DNA of 7,460 nucleotides from JBOIBN01 sp050739575 (GTDB lineage Bacteria; Pseudomonadota; Gammaproteobacteria; JAKDMP01): NCBI GenBank assembly GCA_050739575.1, contig JBOIBN010000098.1, positions 1 to 7,460 of the forward strand, read 5' to 3'. Shown piece by piece: positions 1 to 6,244 of this stretch (position 1 is its first letter; each line of letters starts with the position of its first letter). The notes under the pieces were generated by a model. It saw only the letters and a program-made list of their open reading frames with translations, ran no database searches and was not told where the DNA came from. The position numbers and the translations under genes were made by a program.

Positions 1-93
1 ATACGCAGCTACATCGACTTTTACAACACACGCAGATTACACTCAGCACTGAGCTACCATTCTCCAATCGAGTTCGAAGCCCAATGTGCGTAA
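1..93 (+). CDS. IS3-family transposase OrfB, C-terminal 30 residues (partial)
   Basis: Translating from base 1 in frame 1 gives 30 residues ending in TAA at 91-93, with the core YIDFYNTRRLHSALSY followed by HSPIEFE. This is the very conserved C-terminal signature of the IS3-family OrfB integrase-core domain (the stretch after the catalytic glutamate, often matched by rve_3). The family carries out cut-out and copy-in transposition through a DDE catalytic triad; none of the three acidic residues falls in this fragment, so activity cannot be judged. The coding strand is opposite to all other genes in the window and faces the truncated 3' end of the SpvB-like pseudogene. The rest of the gene continues leftwards. 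The short length is due only to the window edge, not evidence of decay. Confidence 0.88.
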   Translation: MRSYIDFYNTRRLHSALSYHSPIEFEAQCA

Positions 94-122
94 CCCGCAG
101 TGTCCACTTTTCCGTAGGAACT
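1..122 (+). mobile_element. Right terminus of an IS3-family insertion sequence (partial)
   Basis: The left edge of the window holds the last part of an insertion sequence: the end of its transposase frame (stop at 91-93), then a short non-coding tail with TGTCCACTTTTCCG at 101-114, which resembles the terminal inverted repeats of several IS3-family elements. The sequence then changes abruptly into the antisense of a SpvB/FG-GAP gene. The exact end is not certain. The minus-strand reading of the SpvB gene makes sense up to about position 122-125, and the inverted repeat is recognisable to about 120, so the junction lies within 118-125. The left inverted repeat and the target duplication would be outside the window, so the element cannot be named or its boundaries proven here. 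Confidence 0.8.
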
Positions 123-147
123 CTCGTTCCGCCTTGCCCCCGCTCAC

Positions 148-324
148 CGGAAACAAGAGATCCGAATAGCCATCGTCGTTCGCATCGAGAACCACGGCCT
201 GCCCCGGGTGGGGGTCGACGGCAATCCCGGTATTCACGGTTTCACGCTGCGCCGAGGTCACATACTCCCAGTCGCCGTTCTCCGGAAAAATCAGGTCCGT
301 GCGTCCGTCGCCATCAAGATCTCC
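148..324 (-). repeat. Second FG-GAP/VCBS repeat pair after the SpvB domain
   Basis: Two more repeat cores, GDLDGDGRTDLIFPENG and LDANDDGYSDLLFPVSGG, lie 45 residues apart near the truncated end of the SpvB-like frame. This interleaving of SpvB-type sequence with FG-GAP repeats is the usual N-terminal arrangement in TcB/SpvB-like proteins. The IS end follows about 9 residues after the second unit, probably inside a propeller blade, so the fold would be incomplete. Confidence 0.75.
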
Positions 325-462
325 CAAGTAGCGATAACTCATATTGTCGTCGGTCGTCATCGCCGTCAGGCCGCCCAGTCCCGAACTCACCGGCACGTAT
401 TGGAAATTCGTCGGCGCAAGACAGTCGCCGGCTCCGTCGCATTCGTCCACCGACACCAGGCG

Positions 463-1251
463 CGGCGAACCGACATCGGGCGTGCTGTAGCTGAAATCAT
501 AGCTCCAGAGCGTGCTCCCGGCCGATTCCACCGTGATGCTCGAGAGCAGGGACTTGAAGATGTGCGTCAACCCGTCCATGTAGGCGACGCTCCAGTGATC
601 GGCCGTGATCAACTGATAGCTGAACATGAGCTTGCCGACCGTCGTGCCGGCATTGTTGTCGTAATCAATCTCGCTCAACTGGTAGCTCGTATCCTCGCCC
701 GGCATGCCGGACACGTCTTGCGATTTGGTGTACTGAAAGGTGATGTAGTTGCCCCAACGATCAGTTATTTTGTCGAGCAGCCAGACGAAGGCCGTGTTGG
801 AATAATATTGGCCGCCCTGCAGGTTCGAATCAGTCGTCGCCCCGTACTCGCGAACGAGCCCGTCCTTGCCCCACACGGTGAAAGACTGCGGGCCACTCCC
901 CTGCGTGCCGTTTGACACCACCTTCTGGAAGCTCGCCGTCGGCGTGTGATACTCCGTGCCGCTCGCCCCGTAGTTTTGGCCCGGATACGCAACCAGATGC
1001 GCCCCATCTAGACAAAAATCATCGCTCGCATCCATCTCGACCGGGCGACTCGCCCCATCCACGGCGACCGTCGCCGGGCACCGGCTGATCGCCGATAGCC
1101 CAGAGAGTGACCACCCCAGCCCCAGCTGCGTTTGGCCACTACGCGAGTCGTAACTTAAAGCAAGATCGGGCTGCATCCCGTTCACGCCGGGCGCAACCGC
1201 GATGGGAATGCGATAACGCGCCTCTCCCATGGCACCCACCGAAAAGCTGCC
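463..1251 (-). other. SpvB N-terminal-like domain within the pseudogene
   Basis: Residues about 378-640 of the 779-residue frame resemble the SpvB/TcdB N-terminal domain. The start GSFSVGAMGEARYRIPI is followed by VAPGVNGMQPDLALSYDS, then LGLGWSLSGLSAISRCP, and later WLLDKITDRWGNYITFQY. These are the most conserved signatures of the family: a repeated glycine-rich beta segment, the G-W-x-L-x-G motif and the D-R-x-G-N motif. The frame is intact across the whole domain, so the damage is restricted to the ends. Domain limits are approximate. Confidence 0.82.
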
Positions 1252-1635
1252 CGGCAGCGCGCCGACCGCGGAACCGCCCGTATGGGGTTGGGGAAACACC
1301 TGCGCCTGCATTGCGGACAGGGCGTCGCCGTCTATGTTGGGATCTTCCGAATTCTGCGCAAGGAGCCCCACCGGCGGCGAAGAGAGCGTCGTCGTTTTTA
1401 CCGGGCGGCCCTGCGAGTCGAACTGAACCCGCACATAAGGCAAGCCCACTTGACGGGGAACCATGAGCAGCGAGCCTTCTTCGCCCGGCACCTTGGCCGG
1501 TTCGGGCACCAGCAGGTAGCTCTCACTCGACCAGTCACGACCGTCCTGTTCAGCCGGCCACTGGGCCGCAACAGTAGTGAAATGCCCTTGCGCATTGGCA
1601 AGCAAAACCGTCACCGTTCCACCCGGTGCGGTCGG

Positions 1636-2376
1636 CTGCAGCAACAAGTCGGTGCGCCCATCGTCATTGAGGTCCGCGGCAATCAGCTGGTAATCAGTGG
1701 ACGACCAATCAAGCCCCAAATAATCGGCACTCCAGTGCTGAACCACGGTAGCCGGCTGAAAGTGCGGATTGAGCGCCACGATCTCGCAGCATCGGCTCGC
1801 GCCATCTGTATTGCGCGCACGCAGCAACAGCTCCGCCCGCCCCGTGCCCGCAAAATCGCCGACCGTGATCGTGGTCAGATCGTTCGACCAGTTGAACCCC
1901 AGCGCATAATCCGGCCAACGAGCGGCGAGCGTCGTAAATTCACCATCCGGACCTGCGAGCGAAATTGCATTGTCGTGCAGGGTATTGTTCGCCTGCAATA
2001 ACAGGTCGTCCCGTCCGTCGCCGTTGAAATCCCCTACCTGAAGGGTATGTGAGGCTTGCGAAACATCCATCCCCCCGATGGTGGTAAACGGGCCTTGGGG
2101 AGCCCTCGTGAAACCGCCCTTGGCCGCAGCAAGCATGACCCCGCTCGCGAGCCCCGGCGTGGCCTGCAGCAGCACATCATCCCGCCCATCGCCGTTGAAA
2201 TCCCCGACTATCAGCTTGTGCGCCGAGGCATTCCAATTCATGTCCTGGTGGTGGTCGGACCACGTGATGGGCTGCCCGAATGCGCCATTTTCGAGCGACA
2301 AGAAAAGCGCTTCGCCGTGGTTGCCAGGGCAACGCCTGGTACAGAAGATCCCCCCATCCGTCGCCGTTGAAGTCGC
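1636..2376 (-). repeat. Tandem FG-GAP/VCBS repeats, five units of about 57-61 codons
   Basis: Five consecutive units each carry a calcium-binding-like core: GDFNGDGWGDLLYQ, GDFNGDGRDDVLLQ, GDFNGDGRDDLLLQ, GDFAGTGRAELLLR and ADLNDDGRTDLLLQ. Successive cores in the main frame lie 57, 58 and 61 residues apart. The same repeat is visible in DNA: GCCGTTGAA on the plus strand begins at 2020, 2191 and 2363. FG-GAP units of this kind form blades of a beta-propeller, with the D-x-N-x-D-G loop binding calcium. The fourth unit (GDFAGTGRAE) has lost some acidic ligands. Confidence 0.85.
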
Positions 2377-2452
2377 CGGCAATAATCTGATGCCCGACTA
2401 CCCCGGAAGCGGCGGCTGCGTACGCCGGCAGCCCCCCTATCAGCGCGCCCAT

Positions 2453-2503
2453 GAGGAACGCTGCGATTCGAGTCGCAAAAAATCTTCGCTTTTTCGTCTT
2501 ATC
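2453..2503 (-). other. In-frame signal-peptide leader upstream of ATG 2452, without a usual start codon
   Basis: Reading upstream of ATG 2452 in the same frame gives DKTKKRRFFATRIAAFL, which joins to MGALIGGLPAYAAAA. This is a textbook Sec signal peptide: a basic n-region (K-T-K-K-R-R), a hydrophobic core and an A-x-A-type cleavage site (AYA/AA). The frame stays open up to a TGA at 2570-2572, yet contains no ATG, GTG or TTG. A purine-rich AAAGAGGG lies at 2522-2529 and could be the old ribosome binding site. ATG 2452 has no ribosome binding site and would remove the charged part. The original start was therefore probably destroyed or lies behind another small frameshift; an ATT at 2539 is a remote alternative. 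Confidence 0.6.
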
Positions 2504-2555
2504 CCGCCCGGGGCCAGCGTACCCTCTTTGGAGATCAATACGAATTGAAAATCCT

Positions 2556-3695
2556 TCACACCCCGTTTGTCAAGTCCCCCCTCAAGCCCGGCTGCGGAGC
2601 GCGACCCCATTCGCATCCAACGCGCGTTGCGGCAATGGCACGTTCGATCTCCACGCTTTCAACATTGTTCCAGATTTCCGCTCGGCCCAGAGCGGCCAGA
2701 CCGATGAAACGCAGACGTCCGGCGGCGATCTTTTTGTCGAGCGCCAGTGCCTTGTTCAGCGCCGCGTCGGCGGCCTCGGGCGGAACCGATGTCGGCAATT
2801 CGAGCGCCTGCAACAAGCGGCGCAGCCGCGCCGGAATTTCGGATGCGAGCGCACCGCGCGCGGCGGACAGTTCAGCCGCCGCAACGAGACCCACAGCCAC
2901 CGCCTCGCCGTGCAGCCAGACGCCATACCCGAGCGCCGTTTCCAGCGCATGACCGATCGTGTGACCGAGGTTGAGCAGCGCCCGCGCGCCGCGCTCGGTT
3001 CGATCCGCGGCGACCACTTCGAGTTTGAGGCGAATGCAGCGCGGAATAGCGTCGGCAAGCGCTTCCTTTTCGCGCGCGAGTAACGCTGCGGCGTTCTCTT
3101 CGAGCCATGCGAAGAATGCGGCATCGAACCCCAGCCCGTACTTCACCACTTCGCCGAGTCCCGCGCGATATTCGCGCGCAGGCAAAGCCGCGAGCCGCGC
3201 CGCATCAATCCATACCGCGAGCGGATCGTGAAAGGCGCCGATGAGATTCTTGCCCGCAGGATGATTGATCGCAGTCTTGCCGCCGAGCGCGGCGTCCACC
3301 TGCGCGAGCAGCGTCGTCGGCACCACGATCCAGGCGACACCGCGCTGATAACAGGCGGCGGCGAAACCGGCAAGATCGCCGATTACCCCGCCGCCAAGCG
3401 CGATCACGATGGCGTCGCGATGTAAACAGCCGCCAACGAGTGCATCGGTCACCCGCTCGAACCCGGCAAGCGTCTTTTCGGATTCGCCGGCAGGTAACAC
3501 GCACGTTTCGATCCTCGCTGCGGCACCGAGGGCGGCGCACATGGGTTCGAGGTAATGCGGCGCGACGTTGGCGTCCGTCACGACCATCAACTCGCGCCCG
3601 GCGATCAATGTCGAGATCTGCTCGGTTATTGCTGCATCGGCACCAATAAAAACCGGATAGGAAATGCCCGGCACGGTTAATACGACGGATTTCAC
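2556..3695 (-). CDS. aroB: 3-dehydroquinate synthase
   Basis: This enzyme converts DAHP to 3-dehydroquinate, step 2 of the shikimate pathway, in the cytoplasm, with NAD+ and a divalent metal as cofactors. The 379-residue product shows the NAD-binding GGGVIGD at 101-107, the conserved PTTLLAQVDAALGGKTAIN at 126-144, and the three expected metal ligands: E182 (GLGEVVKYG), H245 (LNLGHTIGHALE) and H262 (LHGEAVAVG). It is a little longer than E. coli AroB (362 residues); the extra residues are mostly a C-terminal tail after about residue 355. The usual DSSVGGKT is DAALGGKT here, a mild variation. The start is GTG at 3693-3695, overlapping the aroK TGA (3692-3694), with AAAGGAAG at 3707-3714 upstream, so translation is probably coupled to aroK. 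The stop is TGA at 2556-2558. Confidence 0.97.
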   Translation of the reverse strand: MKSVVLTVPGISYPVFIGADAAITEQISTLIAGRELMVVTDANVAPHYLEPMCAALGAAARIETCVLPAGESEKTLAGFERVTDALVGGCLHRDAIVIALGGGVIGDLAGFAAACYQRGVAWIVVPTTLLAQVDAALGGKTAINHPAGKNLIGAFHDPLAVWIDAARLAALPAREYRAGLGEVVKYGLGFDAAFFAWLEENAAALLAREKEALADAIPRCIRLKLEVVAADRTERGARALLNLGHTIGHALETALGYGVWLHGEAVAVGLVAAAELSAARGALASEIPARLRRLLQALELPTSVPPEAADAALNKALALDKKIAAGRLRFIGLAALGRAEIWNNVESVEIERAIAATRVGCEWGRAPQPGLRGDLTNGV

Positions 3696-4267
3696 GAAAG
3701 CATCTGCTTCCTTTGCAACTCGCGCATGATAAGCGCGACGGCTTGGCGCGGCGTCCGGTCCGCGACGGCGATTTCGATGTCGGCAATTTGACGGTACAGC
3801 GGATCGCGCCGTGCGGCAAGCTCCGCGAGACGCTCGGCTTGGGCATCGGCTAGCAATGGCCGGTCATTCGTCGAGTCCAGTCGTGCACCGAGCACCGCAA
3901 GCGGCGCTTGGAGCCAGATCACCTTGGCAGCGGCGAGCGCCCCCCGATTTCTCGCTTCCTCCACCACTCCGCCGCCGGTCGCGATCACGATTTCCTCGCG
4001 CGCGAGTGCAGCCGCGAGCAGCGCGCATTCCCGCTCGCGAAACGTGGCCCAGCCGTTGGCCCTCACCCAATCGGCAATGCTCCCGTCCACCTCGGCCTCG
4101 AACACAGCATCGCAATCGAAAAACGTAAACGCCAGTTCGTCGGCGAGCAGCCGGCCGATCGTGGTTTTGCCGACGCCGGGCAGGCCGACGAGCGCGATGC
4201 GGCGCCCGCGCCGAGCGTTGGGTGCGCGGTTCGGATTGCTGGACATGTCAACGACAGGTGCTAACAC
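3692..4267 (-). CDS. aroK: Shikimate kinase
   Basis: This enzyme phosphorylates shikimate with ATP to shikimate 3-phosphate, step 5 of the shikimate pathway. The 191-residue frame shows a Walker A loop GLPGVGKTT at 28-36, the shikimate-binding D53 (FFDCDAVFE), R77 (FRERE), the glycine triplet ATGGG at 96-100, the lid arginine R136 (DRPLL) and RRDPLYRQIAD at 153-163. All key sites are present, so it should be active. The Walker A has P30 and V32, a normal variant of G-x-x-G-x-G-K-T. Two starts are possible: GTG at 4265-4267 (191 residues) or ATG at 4244-4246 (184 residues, MSSNPNRAP). Neither has a convincing ribosome binding site, and the first 20 residues are outside the conserved fold. It sits directly upstream of aroB in the usual aroKB operon. 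Confidence 0.96.
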   Translation of the reverse strand: MLAPVVDMSSNPNRAPNARRGRRIALVGLPGVGKTTIGRLLADELAFTFFDCDAVFEAEVDGSIADWVRANGWATFRERECALLAAALAREEIVIATGGGVVEEARNRGALAAAKVIWLQAPLAVLGARLDSTNDRPLLADAQAERLAELAARRDPLYRQIADIEIAVADRTPRQAVALIMRELQRKQMLS

Positions 4268-4405
4268 AGGAGAAGAATCGAAAGGCTTGCATGAAACCCA
4301 TCTTAGCCCGAACAGATCGTCAAGCCACAGAAAACTTGCCGCAGCGCTTTTGGTATAGGCAAGTTCGATCTAATCCAGATTCCCTCTATCGCACCCGTTG
4401 CCTAT

Positions 4406-4437
4406 GAGAAAGCCCCGCTTCGTTGTGAAAGCGCGGG
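4406..4437 (-). terminator. Probable intrinsic terminator after the lipoprotein gene
   Basis: Read on the minus strand, CCCGCGCTTTC is followed by a short loop ACAAC and then GAAGCGGGG, which can pair into a GC-rich stem with one or two bulged bases. The stem is followed by CTTTCTC, a short and imperfect T-tract. It lies 46 bp beyond the lipoprotein stop codon and about 140 bp before aroK. It may reduce read-through from pilQ/lipoprotein into aroKB. The weak T-tract means termination could be partial. Confidence 0.55.
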
Positions 4438-4483
4438 ATCACGCCACGCCCGAGGCCACTTTCCCGCGCCACGCGTCGCCCGC

Positions 4484-6211
4484 TTATTGCACGGTAATCT
4501 GGTCGCTGTAGCTCACGGTGTTGGTCACGGGTGACGTGGCGAGGATAAAGAAGGTGGTTCCTGACGCGGCGGTCACGGTGACCGTAATCGGGTAGGACGC
4601 AGGCGGCTTCGGGCAACCGAGAATGTCGGGCACGGCCCCCTGCAGGATGGTCGCGGAGCCGGAGGGGGAGACAGAGAAAGTCATGCCGGATGGCGGCACG
4701 TTCTGATTTTCATCGGAAACATAATAGGTGTAGGTCGCACCGGCGGTCACGGAAGTTGGACCGCTGATTGTTACGCCTGAAGTTGACATCACGATGCAGT
4801 CCTGCAGGCCGATCTCGAGGGTCGAACTTCCGCAGGATACGGTGGCGGTGCCGACGCAACCGTTGCCGTGATACTTGCCGTCCGGCGGATTACGCACACC
4901 GTCCCCATTGAAGTCTATGTAAGCATCGCCCGGAACGTAGCTTCCACTCTGAGTCTGGTCGAGATAGAGTTCGCCGATGTCGTCCTGGCCGGGTGGACCG
5001 AAAAAGTTGTCGCCCGGGCCGCCGGTGTAGAGGCTGAACAGATCGTCGCCATCGAAGACGCCGTCGCCGTTGACGTCGGTGAAGCTTTCCTCGCCGGTGG
5101 CAGAGGCCAGGATTTCCGCATGCCCGATGATGGAATGCGGGCCGCCGGGCGGGGGCGGAAAGGCACTCGTCCAGATCACCGAGCAGTTGCCGGAGGCGTA
5201 ACCGTTTTCACCGGTCGTACACGAACCCTGAATCTGGCCGCCGGTGGTGGCAAAGGATACGGCCGTGCCGTCCGGCACGGGATTGCCGAAACGGTCCGAG
5301 AGGATCACGTTGACGGTGTCGGTGACACCGGTCACGGTGTAGCCTTCCACGTTGTGCGTAGTCAAAGAGAGGGTAAAACCGTTCTCGGTGGGAATGCCGG
5401 TGCTGATGACGATGCCGGGCGACTGGGTGGCAATGGTCTGGCCGCCGGCGGTCGTTACCGTCGCCGTCACCCGCACGGTGGTGTGCTGCGTACCCGCCTG
5501 CACCACCGTCTGCGCCTGTCCGTTGTTCCCCGTTACGGCGCTGGTGGGCGACAAGGTGATGCCGCCCACGGTGGTGTTCAGCGCAAAGTTAACAGTGGCT
5601 CCCGGCACCGGGCCGCCCGAGGAATCGGTCACCTGGAAAACCACGGTCGAGGTCTGTGGTCCGCCCGTGCCCTGCAGTGAAATGATGGGCGGCGTAGCCG
5701 AAATAAACTGGATGGAACCCACCGCGGCGGAGGCCACCGTGACAACGCCGACCGCGGTCAGCGTGTTGCCGTTAATGCTGGTCGTGGCCGTGATGGTGTC
5801 CGTCCCGCTGCAGCCCGTGGCCGAATAGGTGATGTTCGCCTGCCCCGTCGTGGTGGTGACCGAATTCGTTGGCGTGCCGTTTTCCGTAAAGGCCGCCAAC
5901 CCATTCTGATAGCAGGGTGAGGTGAACGTAATGGTCGCCGAGGTCGTGTAAGGCGTGCCGTCGGAGTTTTGCAGAGCGGCCGATACGGTCGTGGAACCGC
6001 CGGCGGACAACTGGGGAACGGCTATCCCCAATACTCCCGACTGGAAGGAAGATCCGCTGCCGCTGCCCAGCAATACCGACGAAACCGGGGGCGGCGGAGG
6101 GGGAGGGGTACTGCCCCCGCCCGGCGCTATGCTGGAGTCGCTGCCCCCACCGCAGCCGGCGAGAAAAAGAACAAATCCGAAAACGGCAACCGCCGCAATC
6201 TTTCTTCTCAT
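4484..6211 (-). CDS. Ig-like-domain lipoprotein with calcium-loop motifs, located between pilQ and aroK
   Basis: This 575-residue product has a lipoprotein signal: MRRKIAAVAVFGFVLF then LAGC, so the mature protein begins at acylated Cys20. Gly/Ser follows (no Asp at +2), which favours outer-membrane sorting. Residues 36-42 are seven prolines in a row, a flexible stalk. The body is Thr/Ser/Gly/Val-rich beta sequence with repeated bacterial Ig-like (Big_1/invasin-like) segments, for instance VTDSSGGPVPGATVNF and LSDRFGNPVPDGTAVSF. Residues 379-390 and 433-444 carry DVNGDGVFDGDD and DFNGDGVRNPPD loops. ATG 6211 is chosen because AGAGGTG sits six bases upstream; an in-frame TTG at 6238 would add nine residues before the signal peptide. 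The 33-bp gap from pilQ suggests co-transcription. Its specific function is not known to me; an adhesive, pilus-associated or surface role is inference from context. Confidence 0.85.
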   Translation of the reverse strand: MRRKIAAVAVFGFVLFLAGCGGGSDSSIAPGGGSTPPPPPPPVSSVLLGSGSGSSFQSGVLGIAVPQLSAGGSTTVSAALQNSDGTPYTTSATITFTSPCYQNGLAAFTENGTPTNSVTTTTGQANITYSATGCSGTDTITATTSINGNTLTAVGVVTVASAAVGSIQFISATPPIISLQGTGGPQTSTVVFQVTDSSGGPVPGATVNFALNTTVGGITLSPTSAVTGNNGQAQTVVQAGTQHTTVRVTATVTTAGGQTIATQSPGIVISTGIPTENGFTLSLTTHNVEGYTVTGVTDTVNVILSDRFGNPVPDGTAVSFATTGGQIQGSCTTGENGYASGNCSVIWTSAFPPPPGGPHSIIGHAEILASATGEESFTDVNGDGVFDGDDLFSLYTGGPGDNFFGPPGQDDIGELYLDQTQSGSYVPGDAYIDFNGDGVRNPPDGKYHGNGCVGTATVSCGSSTLEIGLQDCIVMSTSGVTISGPTSVTAGATYTYYVSDENQNVPPSGMTFSVSPSGSATILQGAVPDILGCPKPPASYPITVTVTAASGTTFFILATSPVTNTVSYSDQITVQ

Positions 6212-6217
6212 GGAATT

Positions 6218-6224
6218 CACCTCT
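6218..6224 (-). promoter_or_regulatory. Ribosome binding site that fixes the lipoprotein start
   Basis: AGAGGTG on the minus strand lies six bases before ATG 6211. It is a good match to the anti-Shine-Dalgarno complement and decides the start at 6211 over the upstream in-frame TTG at 6238, which lacks comparable spacing and would put non-hydrophobic residues in front of the signal peptide. Confidence 0.75.
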
Positions 6225-6244
6225 TGAATACCTCTCAAATGCCA

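Larger units (their letters stand above)
121..2452 (-). pseudogene. Secreted FG-GAP/VCBS repeat and SpvB-domain (Tc toxin/RHS-type) protein, frameshifted and truncated by an IS
   Basis: The longest single frame (2382 down to 43) encodes 779 residues, but only about the first 754 are native; the rest is antisense IS sequence. In order it has four FG-GAP/VCBS repeats (residues 60-73, 117-130, 175-188, 236-249, core GDFNGDGRDD), a linker, and a SpvB N-terminal-type region from about 378. That region starts GSFSVGAMGEARYRIPI and includes PDLALSYDSRSG and LGLGWSLSGL. Two more repeats follow at about 687-699 and 732-744. A further first repeat (AGDFNGDGWGDLLYQ) and the end of a signal peptide lie upstream in another frame, reaching ATG 2452, so a one-base frameshift near 2328 separates them. 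SpvB domains of this kind occur at the N-terminus of TcB/RHS-type large secreted proteins, which normally continue into RHS/YD repeats; that part is missing. Family assignment is firm. A toxin role is inference, and in this state the gene is probably non-functional. It lies about 100 bp downstream of aroB on the same strand. Confidence 0.85.

Noticed and set aside
43..120. C-terminal 25 residues of the 779-residue minus-strand frame as a real protein end
   Set aside because: They are antisense to the IS3-family transposase tail and inverted repeat, so they are an accident of the insertion.
208..915. Plus-strand open frame of 235 codons antisense to the SpvB domain
   Set aside because: It is the mirror of a well-supported minus-strand coding frame, has no recognisable domain, and is a typical by-product of high GC content.
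1282..2001. Plus-strand open frame of 239 codons antisense to the FG-GAP repeats
   Set aside because: Its sequence is only the reverse of the repeat region, with no family motif or ribosome binding site.
3205..3846. 213-codon minus-strand frame overlapping aroB and aroK
   Set aside because: It is arginine-rich shadow sequence in a third frame across two enzymes with complete active-site motifs.
4290..4330. Possible sigma-70 promoter TTGACG...TAAGAT upstream of aroK on the minus strand
   Set aside because: The spacer is only 12 bp instead of about 17, and the -10 matches at 4 of 6 positions, so it is not a credible promoter.
4868..5680. Plus-strand open frame of 270 codons inside the lipoprotein gene
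   Set aside because: The opposite frame has a signal peptide, lipobox and Ig-like segments; this one shows no domain and follows the G-rich composition of the complementary strand.
6086..6106. G-rich plus-strand run as a G-quadruplex or regulatory repeat
   Set aside because: It simply encodes seven consecutive prolines in the stalk of the lipoprotein with mixed codons.
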